15,411 nt of DNA from Oligoflexaceae bacterium (GCA_947474445.1 CANJJY010000051.1:1-15411), one strand, 5' to 3'. Positions 1-8,877 are shown, numbered from the stretch's first letter. Numbers and translations are program-made. Notes: generated by a model not told the origin, from the sequence alone.

Positions 1-114
1 TCAAGCAGTGTCAATGGAGAGAATCTTGCTGACTGAGATTGCTGTTGAATCATTTAAGATTCTATTGCGCTCAATTTACAAATTGTCTTCTAGCATTATT
101 GAGGATTTACACAT

Positions 115-132
115 ATTCAGTTGTCAAAGATC
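115..132 (-). promoter_or_regulatory. boxA-like antitermination element, spacer copy
   Basis: On the rRNA-coding strand this reads GATCTTTGACAACTGAAT. It matches the leader copy at 1944-1961 (GTTCTTTGAAAACTGAAT) at 16 of 18 positions, in the same orientation. In many bacteria a boxA of the form TTCTTTGAAAACT occurs in both leader and spacer, where Nus factors bind the nascent rRNA. The function is inferred from this arrangement. Confidence 0.5.
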
Positions 133-203
133 ACGCGTAAACGCCTATCCCAACCATTACTGGTTGCGCTAGACGATTCCGCTTGGAGAACGGTTAAGTT
201 CTC

Positions 204-249
204 TCAAAGCTGAATAGAGAGACGCAAATTGTTAAGAGCGAACGTCATT
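204..249 (-). other. 16S precursor processing stem, 3' arm
   Basis: In the rRNA transcript this segment is complementary to the leader segment at 1911-1958. The shared blocks are CTGAATAG, GACGCAAA and AACGTCA, separated by small mismatches and bulges. Such a stem brackets 16S rRNA and is the usual RNase III substrate in pre-rRNA maturation. The pairing is read directly from the sequence; cleavage positions are not known. Confidence 0.75.
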
Positions 250-285
250 AACCTTAGGATGGTCAGACTCTTACGAGTTGACTGG

Positions 286-1829
<1,544 letters not shown>

Positions 1830-1840
1830 AAATCCTTGCA

Positions 1841-1856
1841 CGAGTCTTTCGACTCG
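1841..1856 (-). other. Small leader hairpin next to 16S
   Basis: CGAGTC, a 4-nt loop and GACTCG form a perfect 6-bp stem, 12 nt upstream of the 16S 5' end in the transcript. Hairpins here are common in pre-16S leaders and may help folding or 5'-end maturation. The function is inference. Confidence 0.5.
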
Positions 1857-1910
1857 ATTTTCTACATATAAGACTCAACCGTTTCGATCCGAGGATCTCT
1901 GCGATCAAGA

Positions 1911-1958
1911 ATTGACGTTTGCGCTTACTTCTTTGCGTCTTCTATTCAGTTTTCAAAG
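1911..1958 (-). other. 16S precursor processing stem, 5' arm
   Basis: Leader segment complementary to the spacer segment at 204-249. In rRNA sense it reads through TTTGAAAACTGAATAG, AGACGCAAA and AAACGTCAAT, matching the reverse complement of the spacer arm with few gaps. Together the arms would form the long helix enclosing 16S rRNA. The pairing may continue weakly outwards to about 1963 and 197. Confidence 0.75.
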
Positions 1959-1961
1959 AAC
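1944..1961 (-). promoter_or_regulatory. boxA-like antitermination element, leader copy
   Basis: It reads GTTCTTTGAAAACTGAAT in the rRNA sense and is repeated, with two changes, in the spacer at 115-132. The core TTCTTTGAAAACT resembles the boxA found in rRNA leaders of many bacteria. It overlaps the 5' arm of the processing stem, so it could bind antitermination factors before the stem closes. Confidence 0.5.
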
Positions 1962-2015
1962 CTGTCGATCAACTTACTAGAACTTCTTCTCTTTTGCTGC
2001 TCGACTGGAAGGAGA

Positions 2016-2044
2016 GGTATATACCCGGCTGCAATCTCAGTCAA
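2016..2044 (-). promoter_or_regulatory. rRNA operon promoter P2
   Basis: On the minus strand a -35 box TTGACT (2044-2039) and a -10 box TATACC (2021-2016) are separated by 17 nt. A run of A residues lies directly upstream (about 2045-2062), as in an UP element. The start site would be near 2009. The -35 box overlaps a 13-nt segment complementary to the spacer at 30-42. Confidence 0.65.
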
Positions 2045-2159
2045 ACATTTTTTTCTTTTTTCTCAAACCGAACTGCATTTGATGGAAAAGAAACTGGGAG
2101 AAGAAAGGAGCTTTGCTTTTTGAAGAGCGTTTGCTTTTTTTCAGTGCCCGACGAAGAGG

Positions 2160-2189
2160 GTTATAAACTTCACCCACTGGAATCGTCAA
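2160..2189 (-). promoter_or_regulatory. rRNA operon promoter P1
   Basis: On the minus strand a -35 box TTGACG (2189-2184) and a -10 box TATAAC (2165-2160) are separated by 18 nt, with an A-tract (about 2192-2198) immediately upstream. The start site would be near 2153. With P2 it makes the tandem arrangement often seen for rRNA operons. It diverges from ettA, whose start codon is about 165 bp from the -35 box. Confidence 0.65.
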
Positions 2190-2352
2190 ACCTTTTTTGT
2201 TCTCTCGCGCATATCTTTTCACGAGCATGTCGAAGCGAACTCAAACTCAGCAAAGTGGGTGGCCTCGCGCGTTTCATTAGATATAGCGAAGCGAAGGGGT
2301 TTCTTATAGAGTGGGCGCTCCGTTTAGCATCACTTATTACGGGTGAAACCAC

Positions 2353-4029
2353 ATGTCAGATAAAACCGTCATCTACTCAATGGTCGATGTTTCGAAATCC
2401 TACGGTCAAAAGACCGTATTAAAGAACATCTATCTTTCCTATTTCTACGGCGCCAAGATTGGTGTCCTTGGCACCAACGGCTCAGGTAAGAGTTCACTGC
2501 TGAAGATTCTCGCCGGAGTCGACGAAGAGTACGCAGGCGAAGCCCATCTTTCTGAGGGCTACACGGTCGGCTACCTCTCGCAGGAGCCCGATCTCGAAGC
2601 CGGCAAGACGGTTCGCCAGATCGTTGAAGAAGGCGTCCAGCAAGTCGTGGATCTCGTTAAAGAATTCGAAGAGATCAACCTGAAGTTTGGCGAAGACCTG
2701 AGCCCCGAAGAGATGGACAAGGTCATCGCTCGCCAGGCGGAAGTGCAAGATCTCCTCGATCGCATGGATGCTTGGACCCTCGATGACCGACTCAATTTCG
2801 CCATGGCAGCCCTCGATTGCCCACCGGCCGATGCTCTCGTCGATCATCTCTCCGGTGGAGAACGTCGTCGTGTCGCACTTTGCCGCTTGCTCCTGCAAAA
2901 GCCTGACATTCTCCTCCTCGACGAGCCGACCAACCACTTGGACGCCGAATCGGTACAGTGGCTCGAGCGCCATCTCCAGGAGTATAAGGGCACCATCATC
3001 GCCGTAACGCATGATCGCTACTTCCTCGACAACGTCGCGGGCTGGATTCTCGAGCTCGACCGCGGCCAAGGCATTCCATGGAAGGGTAATTACACTTCCT
3101 GGTTGGAGCAAAAAGATAAGCGTCTCGAAGGCGAAGCCAAGGCTGACGACAAGCGCAGGAAGACCTTGCAGCAGGAACTCGAGTGGGTGCGGATGTCACC
3201 GAAAGCGCGGCAGGCTAAGAGCAAGGCGCGTATCTCCGCCTACGAAAAACTGCTCAATCAAGAGCAGTCGAGCGCCGAACGCGAACTGCAACTCTTCATT
3301 CCTCCTGGTCCGCGTCTCGGCGATATCGTGATCGAGAGCGAGCACATGGCCAAATCATTTGGCAACAAGGTGCTCTTCAAAGATCTCAACTTCAAGTTGC
3401 CTCCGGGCGGCATCGTCGGTGTGATCGGTCCGAACGGAGCGGGTAAAACCACTCTTTTCCGTATGATCGCCGGTCTTGAGAAACCCGATGCAGGATCGTT
3501 CCGCGTCGGCGCCACGGCCGTCGTCGGTTACATGGAACAGTCGCGCCTCGCTCTCGATGCGGACAAGACCATCTATCAAACCATTTCGAACGGCTACGAT
3601 TCGATCCAACTCGGCAAGCAGGAAGTGAATGCGCGCGCATACGTCGGCAAGTTCAACTTCAGCGGGACGGACCAACAGAAAAAAGTCGGCGCTCTCTCCG
3701 GCGGTGAACGCAATCGCGTGCAGCTCGCCCTCGTCTGTAAATCGGGCGCCAACGTCCTCCTCATGGATGAGCCAACGAACGACCTCGACATCATTACCAT
3801 GCGCGCCCTCGAGCAAGCTTTGCTCGACTTTGGTGGTTGCGCCGTGGTGATCAGCCATGATCGCTGGTTCCTCGACCGTATCGCGACCCACATTCTCGCC
3901 TTCGAAGGTGATGGGGACGTCTACTGGTTCGAAGGCAACTTCAGCGACTACGAGGAAGACAAACGCCGTCGCCTCGGTACCGATGCTGATTTGCCGAAGC
4001 GGGTTCGCAATGCCCGTCTCGAACGATAA
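2353..4029 (+). CDS. ettA: ABC-F ribosome-associated ATPase EttA (energy-dependent translational throttle A)
   Basis: A cytoplasmic ABC-F protein of 558 residues, close to the usual EttA length of about 555. It has two ATPase domains and no membrane segments. The first has Walker A GTNGSGKS (40-47), signature LSGGE (166-170), Walker B LLLDEP with D190/E191, and H-loop H220. The second has GPNGAGKTT (359-367), LSGGE (448-452), Walker B with D472/E473, and H502. Between residues about 90 and 140 is the acidic, helical arm insert typical of EttA, and a basic charged linker joins the domains. EttA binds the ribosomal E site and gates entry of ribosomes into elongation according to the ATP/ADP ratio. 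The start follows a weak GGGTGA site; the short distance to proS suggests co-transcription. No clear ettA promoter was found. It could be another ABC-F member, but the overall match to EttA is strong. Confidence 0.93.
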   Translation: MSDKTVIYSMVDVSKSYGQKTVLKNIYLSYFYGAKIGVLGTNGSGKSSLLKILAGVDEEYAGEAHLSEGYTVGYLSQEPDLEAGKTVRQIVEEGVQQVVDLVKEFEEINLKFGEDLSPEEMDKVIARQAEVQDLLDRMDAWTLDDRLNFAMAALDCPPADALVDHLSGGERRRVALCRLLLQKPDILLLDEPTNHLDAESVQWLERHLQEYKGTIIAVTHDRYFLDNVAGWILELDRGQGIPWKGNYTSWLEQKDKRLEGEAKADDKRRKTLQQELEWVRMSPKARQAKSKARISAYEKLLNQEQSSAERELQLFIPPGPRLGDIVIESEHMAKSFGNKVLFKDLNFKLPPGGIVGVIGPNGAGKTTLFRMIAGLEKPDAGSFRVGATAVVGYMEQSRLALDADKTIYQTISNGYDSIQLGKQEVNARAYVGKFNFSGTDQQKKVGALSGGERNRVQLALVCKSGANVLLMDEPTNDLDIITMRALEQALLDFGGCAVVISHDRWFLDRIATHILAFEGDGDVYWFEGNFSDYEEDKRRRLGTDADLPKRVRNARLER

Positions 4030-4076
4030 TTGAACTGACAGCCGATTGAGCCGGATTAGAAAGAGGAAACGAGAGT

Positions 4077-5597
4077 ATGAGCAAGGCGCCCCTAACGGCG
4101 ATTCAGCCCACCCGCAGCGAAGATTATCCTGAATGGTACCAGCAGGTCATCAAATCTGCCGAGCTCGCCGAAAATTCGGCTGTGCGCGGCTGCATGGTGA
4201 TCAGACCGTGGGGCTATGGCATTTGGGAGAATGTACAGAAGGAACTTGATCGTAAGTTCAAGGAAACGGGGCATGAAAACGCTTATTTTCCCTTGTTCAT
4301 ACCTCTCAGCTACCTCGAAAAGGAAGCCGAGCATGTCGATGGCTTTGCCAAAGAATGCGCGGTCGTCACCCACCATCGTCTGGAACCAGGTCCCAACGGA
4401 GGCCTGGTCCCGGCCGGCAAACTCGACGAGCCGCTCGTCGTTCGTCCCACCAGTGAGATGATCATCGGTGCGACCTATGCAAAGTGGGTGCAGTCCTATC
4501 GCGATCTGCCTATCCTGATCAATCAGTGGGCCAACGTCGTTCGTTGGGAGATGCGCACGCGTCTCTTTCTCCGCACGACGGAGTTCCTCTGGCAAGAGGG
4601 CCACACCTGTCATGCCACCTCGGAAGAAGCGATCGAAGAAACGCGGAAAATGCTCGATGTCTACGAAGACTTCGCCGTGAACTACATGGCGATGCCCGTC
4701 ATCAAAGGCGAGAAAGCACCGCACGAACGGTTTCCCGGCGCCGTGGATACCTATACGATCGAAGCGATGATGCAAGATCGCAAGGCCCTCCAAGCCGGCA
4801 CTTCACATTTTCTCGGTCAAAACTTCGCCAAGGCGATGGACATTCGCTTTCAAAACGAAAAGAGCGAAGACGTTCACGCCTGGACCACGTCCTGGGGCGT
4901 TTCCACTCGCCTCATCGGCGGCCTGATCATGACGCACGGCGATGACGACGGGATGATTATCCCGCCCCGCTTGGCCCCTAAGCATATCGTGATCCTGCCT
5001 ATCTATCGCAACGATGACGAACGCGCCAAGGTTCTCGCTTACTGCAAGAGCCTTCAGCAGGAACTCAACGCCAAGGATTTTGCGGGCGATCGCGTCCGCG
5101 CCTTTATCGACGATCGCGACCTACGCGGCGGCGAGAAGATGTGGCAGCACATCAAAAAAGGTGTGCCCTTGCGCGTCGAAGTCGGTCCGCGGGATATGGA
5201 ACAGAACGCGGTATTCGTGGGTCAGCGCAACCAAGGTCCCAAAGAGAAGAAGAGTATGCCGCGCGCCCAGTTTGTGGAGACCGTCGCCGACATTCTGACG
5301 AATATGCAAAACGATCTTTATGCAAAAGCGCTGAAGTATCGCGATGAGAACACCGTGAAGATCAATTCACTGGCCGAACTCAAAGCCTACTTCACTCCGA
5401 AGAATGAAGACAAACCAGAGATCCACGGTGGTTTTGCTCTGGTGCACTGGGCCGACGATCCCAGTATTCCCGATATTCTGAAAGAGATGAAGCTAACCCA
5501 TCGCTGCATCCCTCTCGATGCTCCGGAAGATCCAGGATCTTGCATCTTCACGGGAAAACCCGTAGCGAAGCGCTCGATCATCGCCAAATCTTATTAG
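4077..5597 (+). CDS. proS: Prolyl-tRNA synthetase, archaeal/eukaryal-type (type 3)
   Basis: A class II aminoacyl-tRNA synthetase of 506 residues that charges tRNA-Pro. Visible are the RPTSE loop (123-127), motif 2 with R156-W-E158 running into RTTEFLWQEGHT, and motif 3 around STRLIGG with R278. An anticodon-binding domain follows (about 300-400), then a C-terminal domain ending in the family's typical terminal tyrosine (AKSY). There is no editing insertion like that of long bacterial ProRS. In zinc-containing members the C-terminal domain has two Cys pairs. Here the first pair is absent and the last CxxC reads CIFT (489-492), so the zinc site is probably lost, as I believe is common in bacterial members. 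The start follows AGAGGA at 4062-4067. The gene lies 47 nt after ettA, probably in one operon. Its TAG stop falls in the end of a palindromic element. Confidence 0.95.
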   Translation: MSKAPLTAIQPTRSEDYPEWYQQVIKSAELAENSAVRGCMVIRPWGYGIWENVQKELDRKFKETGHENAYFPLFIPLSYLEKEAEHVDGFAKECAVVTHHRLEPGPNGGLVPAGKLDEPLVVRPTSEMIIGATYAKWVQSYRDLPILINQWANVVRWEMRTRLFLRTTEFLWQEGHTCHATSEEAIEETRKMLDVYEDFAVNYMAMPVIKGEKAPHERFPGAVDTYTIEAMMQDRKALQAGTSHFLGQNFAKAMDIRFQNEKSEDVHAWTTSWGVSTRLIGGLIMTHGDDDGMIIPPRLAPKHIVILPIYRNDDERAKVLAYCKSLQQELNAKDFAGDRVRAFIDDRDLRGGEKMWQHIKKGVPLRVEVGPRDMEQNAVFVGQRNQGPKEKKSMPRAQFVETVADILTNMQNDLYAKALKYRDENTVKINSLAELKAYFTPKNEDKPEIHGGFALVHWADDPSIPDILKEMKLTHRCIPLDAPEDPGSCIFTGKPVAKRSIIAKSY

Positions 5598-5718
5598 AGC
5601 CTTTCTCAAAATGGGGATATCGAGGCGCGCGGAGGAAAAAAACCGGAGTTTACATAAGGTAAATGAGGCTTTTTTTCTGACAAGTAACGAAGTGATCGCC
5701 TTTTTGAGACTGGCTCTA
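5595..5718. repeat. 124-bp imperfect palindromic element (MITE/REP-like)
   Basis: The ends are TAGAGCC (5595-5601) and GGCTCTA (5712-5718). The arms continue as inverted matches: TCTCAAAA against TTTTGAGA, then a shared A/T run of seven, closing on GTTTAC-ATAAG-GTAAAT in the centre. The whole could fold into one long hairpin of about 58 nt per arm. It has no coding potential. The layout suggests a small non-autonomous mobile element or extragenic repeat; no second copy was seen in this window. Its first three bases are the proS stop codon. Confidence 0.6.
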
Positions 5719-5742
5719 GTCTCGCTGAGTTTGATAACGATT

Positions 5743-5779
5743 AAAAAAACGAAGGTCAGGTATGGCCTTCGTTTTTTTT
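5743..5779. terminator. Bidirectional intrinsic terminator between proS and gst
   Basis: The stem CGAAGG/CCTTCG is extended by seven A/T pairs on each side, with a 10-nt loop (5756-5765). It has a T-run on the plus strand (5772-5779) and a matching T-run on the minus strand (complement of 5743-5749). It can therefore end both the rightward ettA-proS transcript and the leftward gst transcript. Confidence 0.9.
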
Positions 5780-5804
5780 ATTAACACTCAAACACAGGCT
5801 GAGA

Positions 5805-6413
5805 TTACTTCACCAAACCCTCATCCTTCAAAGTCTTCAACGTCGCCGGACGCGCAGCGATCCGCCCCATATAGGCCTGAATCGGTGCAAAGGGACTCAG
5901 ATCAAATTTCAGCATCGGTGCCCACGACAGCACGGTGAACAGGTAAGCATCGATCACTGTATACTGCTGTCCCATCATAAACTGATTGTCGGCCAGATGC
6001 TTCGACACGATCTCGAGGCGAGAATTGAGTGTCTTGGTCAAATGAGTTTTGTAGGTATCAGGCGTAGACGGATCCCAGAAGGGACCAAAGCCCTTGTGCA
6101 ATTCCGTCGCTATGAAGTTTTCCCACTCAATGCAGCGATAGCGCTCAAAGCTGCCGAACTTCGGCATCAGCTGAGCCTCAGGCTTGAGGTCAGCCAGATA
6201 TTGCAAGATAACAGCGTTTTCCGTCAGAACCTGCCCATTGTCGAGTTGAATGGTCGGCACGTAGCCCTTGGGATTGATCTTCCGAAAATCGCCGCCGTCT
6301 GCCGTCGTCTTAGCTCTCAAATCCACTTTTACAGTTTCATGAGGAATGCCCGCTTCGTTCATAACGAGATGGGGCGCAAAAGAACAGGCACCTGGCGAGT
6401 AGTAAAGTTTCAT
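5805..6413 (-). CDS. Glutathione S-transferase, beta class
   Basis: A cytosolic protein of 202 residues, typical for bacterial GSTs, that conjugates or exchanges glutathione with electrophilic or oxidised substrates. The N-terminal thioredoxin-like domain (about 1-78) has MKLYYSPGACS with Cys10, the beta-class signature residue, the V52-P53 cis-proline turn and the glutathione-binding T64-E65-N66. The helical C-terminal domain carries His106 in the TELHK context, another beta-class residue. The start at 6413 is preferred over an upstream in-frame ATG at 6431 because it begins at the conserved MKLYY and follows a GGGGAGA ribosome-binding site at 6421-6427. The gene stands alone, 126 nt from the hydrolase upstream. 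A possible weak promoter precedes it (TTGCCA, 18 nt, CATGAT). The physiological substrate cannot be read from sequence. Confidence 0.92.
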   Translation of the reverse strand: MKLYYSPGACSFAPHLVMNEAGIPHETVKVDLRAKTTADGGDFRKINPKGYVPTIQLDNGQVLTENAVILQYLADLKPEAQLMPKFGSFERYRCIEWENFIATELHKGFGPFWDPSTPDTYKTHLTKTLNSRLEIVSKHLADNQFMMGQQYTVIDAYLFTVLSWAPMLKFDLSPFAPIQAYMGRIAARPATLKTLKDEGLVK

Positions 6414-6539
6414 CCGAAATCTCCCCTGCATAGGTTAAAATCCACCCCATCATGCAGGAGACACGGGAACTTTGGCAAGGAATTGCGCGGGGGAGACGCC
6501 GCAGCGTCCGCTCAAATCGCAGCGAGAGAACACGGAGAT

Positions 6540-7658
6540 TCAGAGCGCCGGTGGGGGCACCAGCTTTTGCACTTCCGCATCGATACTCTGCGCCACTTTT
6601 AGCTGGCCTTTGAGATTGAGGTGAAAACAATCATTGGCCATGTCTTCGCCCTTGAACAGAACGTCACCCGTCGCTTTTATCTGATGCACCCGAAACTGCG
6701 GCGGGAGGACTTGCAGGGAATCATTGACCTGCCCTAGAGCTTTGCGATAGGAGCTCAGCAGCGAACCGATCTTCATCTGAATTTCAGCCGGTCCTTGATG
6801 GACGGCGAAGAGAGAGGGGCAATAACCCCGCGGCCCCTGACCAAACACGTTGAGAAAAATATCGGCGGGCGTGATGTGAGGATCCGTCCACGCTTTCTCC
6901 TGTCCTTTAAATCGACCGGCCTGCAGATCGCGGCAACTCACTTCCGTGTCGAAAGCCCTGACCTTTTGATTCAAAATATCGGGCGCCGTGACAATCTGGA
7001 GAATACCGAGAGGATCGACGAGCCAGATGTGATAGATCCCCTCGCTCGTTTGCGCATTGCGGATGTAATAGCGAACCGCTTCTTCAATGTGTTGCCCGAA
7101 GTCTTCACTCGTCGTCGCAAAACTGACGTCAGGCGCACAGAGATCGTTGCCGGTGAAAAACACAAACAAGTGCCGAACGGCCTGACTGCCCGTAGCATCG
7201 AGCACTCGATCCACCTGTCGCCGCGCCTGCTGCGCTCGCTCGCCATCGCGGGCGGCGATGAGAATATCCGAGGCGGCGATGCCCTGTTTTCGCGCCCAGA
7301 GATAGGCCCAGCTATATTCCTCAGCATCCATGTAGCGATGCGAGACGTAGTGCAGAGCTCGATCATAAACCCAGTTGAGCGGATGCTCGAATTCACGGGC
7401 CGAGAGCTCGAGGCGTCGCGGCGGCAAAGCCTGCATATCGTTCAAGCCCCAGCTCGCCAGCGTGGCAAAATAATCGGCGTTCGGCTCGATGTTGATCGTG
7501 TCGTTAAAAACTTTTTCTATCATCGTCGCATCGTAGGCGAGGGCGGGATGCGCTCCCCCCCCGGTGCTGATGCTGTCACCGATAAAAGCAACTGTCTCAC
7601 CGAGGGCGCGCGCAGACAGTGTCAGGACAAGAGCGATTCCCAGCAAGCATTTATGCAT
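6540..7658 (-). CDS. Secreted SGNH/GDSL-type hydrolase (phospholipase B/acyloxyacyl hydrolase-like)
   Basis: A 372-residue predicted exported esterase or lipase. Residues 1-20 form a signal peptide (charged start, hydrophobic core, cleavage near ALG-ET). SGNH blocks are clear: block I FIGDSIS with nucleophile Ser29; block III FTGNDLC with Gly170, Asn171 and Asp172; and block V DCFH with Asp343 and His346. The GND-L-C wording recalls phospholipase B-like and acyloxyacyl hydrolase-like members more than small GDSL esterases, but the substrate is unknown. The middle part (180-330) has several Cys residues, possibly disulfide-bonded outside the cytoplasm. The start lies 8 nt after the stop of the regulator at 7667-8488, so the two are almost certainly co-transcribed and perhaps translationally coupled. 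A long opposite-strand reading frame over this gene is a shadow. Confidence 0.8.
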   Translation of the reverse strand: MHKCLLGIALVLTLSARALGETVAFIGDSISTGGGAHPALAYDATMIEKVFNDTINIEPNADYFATLASWGLNDMQALPPRRLELSAREFEHPLNWVYDRALHYVSHRYMDAEEYSWAYLWARKQGIAASDILIAARDGERAQQARRQVDRVLDATGSQAVRHLFVFFTGNDLCAPDVSFATTSEDFGQHIEEAVRYYIRNAQTSEGIYHIWLVDPLGILQIVTAPDILNQKVRAFDTEVSCRDLQAGRFKGQEKAWTDPHITPADIFLNVFGQGPRGYCPSLFAVHQGPAEIQMKIGSLLSSYRKALGQVNDSLQVLPPQFRVHQIKATGDVLFKGEDMANDCFHLNLKGQLKVAQSIDAEVQKLVPPPAL

Positions 7659-7666
7659 AAAATATC

Positions 7667-8488
7667 TCAGTGCAGATCGCGCGCGGGCGGCTCGGCGATG
7701 GGGAAGAGTTGAAGGGCCATGCAGTAGACAACATCTTTTTCACCCTGATCCTGATCGAGAGTTTCGGCCAAGCGATCGCAGCTTTCTTTGAGAATGCTGA
7801 GAAGCTGCGGCAGACGATTCCGGGCGATGCCCAGCATGTAGCTGTAACTCGCATCGGCACGTGTCTGATTGACCGCATCAATGGCTTTCAATAGTATCTG
7901 CCGCGAGTATTTTTGGAAAGACTCTGAATGCATGGAGCCGGTAAAGCGCTGATTGACCTCAGCGAGCCGAATATCGCCCTGGCTGTCGACGGCTACCAGT
8001 CCGAGGCGGAGCAGACGCTCGATCCCATCCTGAGCCTCCTCAGGGGTAATGCGCAGGGAGGCAGCGATCCAATGCGGATCGGTCTTGTGAAAGGGCAAAC
8101 GCAGGAGTTCGAGCATCGCCGAATGATACCAGTCACTGATCAAACGGAATTCATCGTCGCCCAGTTTCTCCGCAAAAGGTGCGCGGCGGTAGCGATGCAG
8201 ACGCAAACGCGCCGCTTCGCGCAGCAAGCGACTGCGCCCATGCTGACTTTCGACCAGGTCGAGAAAATAGGAACGCTCGTTATCAGAAAATTTTAGATTT
8301 TTGGCGATCTGTGTCGCGACTTTTGTGGAGACGCCTTGTTTGCCATGCAAGATTTCGCTGAGACGACTTGGCGTCAGGATAAGATCGCGTGCAAACGCTC
8401 CCTGTGAGTAACGGGGATTCTGCTTCATGCGGCGAGCCAGCTCGCTGCGCAGTATCTCTCGGTAGTCCTGAAAACCAAACACATCCAT
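7667..8488 (-). CDS. TIGR02147/DUF4423 family DNA-binding regulator
   Basis: A cytoplasmic protein of 273 residues. The N-terminus (FGFQDYREILRSELARR) and following helix-turn-helix (about 27-65, with TPSRLSEILHGKQGVS) match the opening of the TIGR02147 family. The rest, including the DWYHSAMLELLRLP segment and the EEAQDGIERLLRLGLV winged-helix-like segment, matches the DUF4423 region. I know this family mainly from Fibrobacter and Bdellovibrio-like genomes, often in many copies beside secreted or hypothetical proteins. The start at 8488 is chosen because it fits the family start and follows GGAG 8 nt upstream; an in-frame ATG at 8554 would add 22 unlikely residues. It is the first gene of a two-gene unit with the secreted hydrolase, which it may regulate. 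Ligand and operator are unknown. Confidence 0.82.
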   Translation of the reverse strand: MDVFGFQDYREILRSELARRMKQNPRYSQGAFARDLILTPSRLSEILHGKQGVSTKVATQIAKNLKFSDNERSYFLDLVESQHGRSRLLREAARLRLHRYRRAPFAEKLGDDEFRLISDWYHSAMLELLRLPFHKTDPHWIAASLRITPEEAQDGIERLLRLGLVAVDSQGDIRLAEVNQRFTGSMHSESFQKYSRQILLKAIDAVNQTRADASYSYMLGIARNRLPQLLSILKESCDRLAETLDQDQGEKDVVYCMALQLFPIAEPPARDLH

Positions 8489-8540
8489 CTGACATACTCC
8501 GGACGGGTGAACGACCTTCGCACGAGTTCTTTTGGCCGAA

Positions 8541-8557
8541 GCCTTGAAGATCAAGGC
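8541..8557. promoter_or_regulatory. Perfect palindrome upstream of the TIGR02147-type gene
   Basis: GCCTTGA, a 3-nt centre and TCAAGGC lie 53-69 nt before the regulator start codon. It could be an operator, for example for autoregulation, or a small hairpin in the 5' leader. No known regulator site is recognised. Confidence 0.4.
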
Positions 8558-8791
8558 CTCTGTCGCCTCGAGAGTGTACGGTGCAGGGCCCCTGACAGAG
8601 ATGGGAAGCTACTCGCTCCTTTTGTATGCCACCATTCGAGCTCAAGGCAAGGCCTGCCTATAGATCGGACAGGGACTTACGAAAAAAAGAGACCAACCTG
8701 AACACATCCCGTCTAGCAAGACGTTGATATGTCAATTAAGGCAGAATAAACTCAGAGAGAACTTCGCAGAACGTTTTGTTTGTTCAATAAG

Positions 8792-8821
8792 TTGACCTGC
8801 CGGCCAAATTCGGTTTTGAAT
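8792..8821 (+). promoter_or_regulatory. Possible promoter of the LysR-like stub gene
   Basis: The -35 box TTGACC (8792-8797) and a -10 box TTGAAT (8816-8821) have 18-nt spacing. The -35 is good and the -10 is weak (4 of 6). The predicted start site falls in the inverted repeat at 8823-8836. Confidence 0.35.
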
Positions 8822-8822
8822 A

Positions 8823-8836
8823 GGGTAAAACTACCC
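8823..8836. promoter_or_regulatory. Operator-like inverted repeat over the predicted start site
   Basis: GGGTA-AAAC-TACCC is a perfect 5-bp dyad directly after the candidate -10 box, 42 nt before the ATG of the HTH-only protein. Its position suits a repressor site, possibly autoregulatory. This is inference from symmetry and position. Confidence 0.4.
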
Positions 8837-8877
8837 GTACCTGTTCCTCGGGAGCCTTTAACGCAGGAGATCGCGTC

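Larger units (their letters stand above)
1830..2159 (-). other. rRNA operon leader (5' external transcribed spacer)
   Basis: This lies between the rRNA promoters and the mature 5' end of 16S. It contains promoter P2, a boxA-like element, the 5' arm of the processing stem and a small hairpin next to 16S. The P1 transcript would have a leader of roughly 320 nt and the P2 transcript roughly 180 nt. Open reading frames crossing this region on either strand show no recognisable protein and are rejected as chance. Confidence 0.7.
8489..8877. other. Divergent intergenic region between the TIGR02147-type regulator and the LysR-like stub
   Basis: 389 nt without a credible gene. It must hold promoters for both flanking genes. 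I see a perfect palindrome at 8541-8557, the TCAAGGC word again at 8642-8648 inside a symmetrical stretch (AGGCA-AGGCC-TGCCT, 8645-8659), a TTGA-TATG-TCAA dyad (8724-8735), and a rightward promoter and operator-like repeat near 8792-8836. A 64-codon reading frame (8507-8701, plus) shows no family features and is not called. Confidence 0.6.

Noticed and set aside
1919..2422. 167-codon plus-strand frame across the rRNA leader into ettA
   Set aside because: It overlaps the rRNA promoters and the ettA start in another frame, and the predicted protein has no family features.
4092..4793. 233-codon minus-strand frame opposite proS
   Set aside because: Antisense shadow of a strongly supported synthetase.
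6795..7712. 305-codon plus-strand frame opposite the SGNH hydrolase
   Set aside because: It mirrors the hydrolase in GC-rich DNA; the minus-strand protein has a signal peptide and full catalytic motifs, while this one has none.
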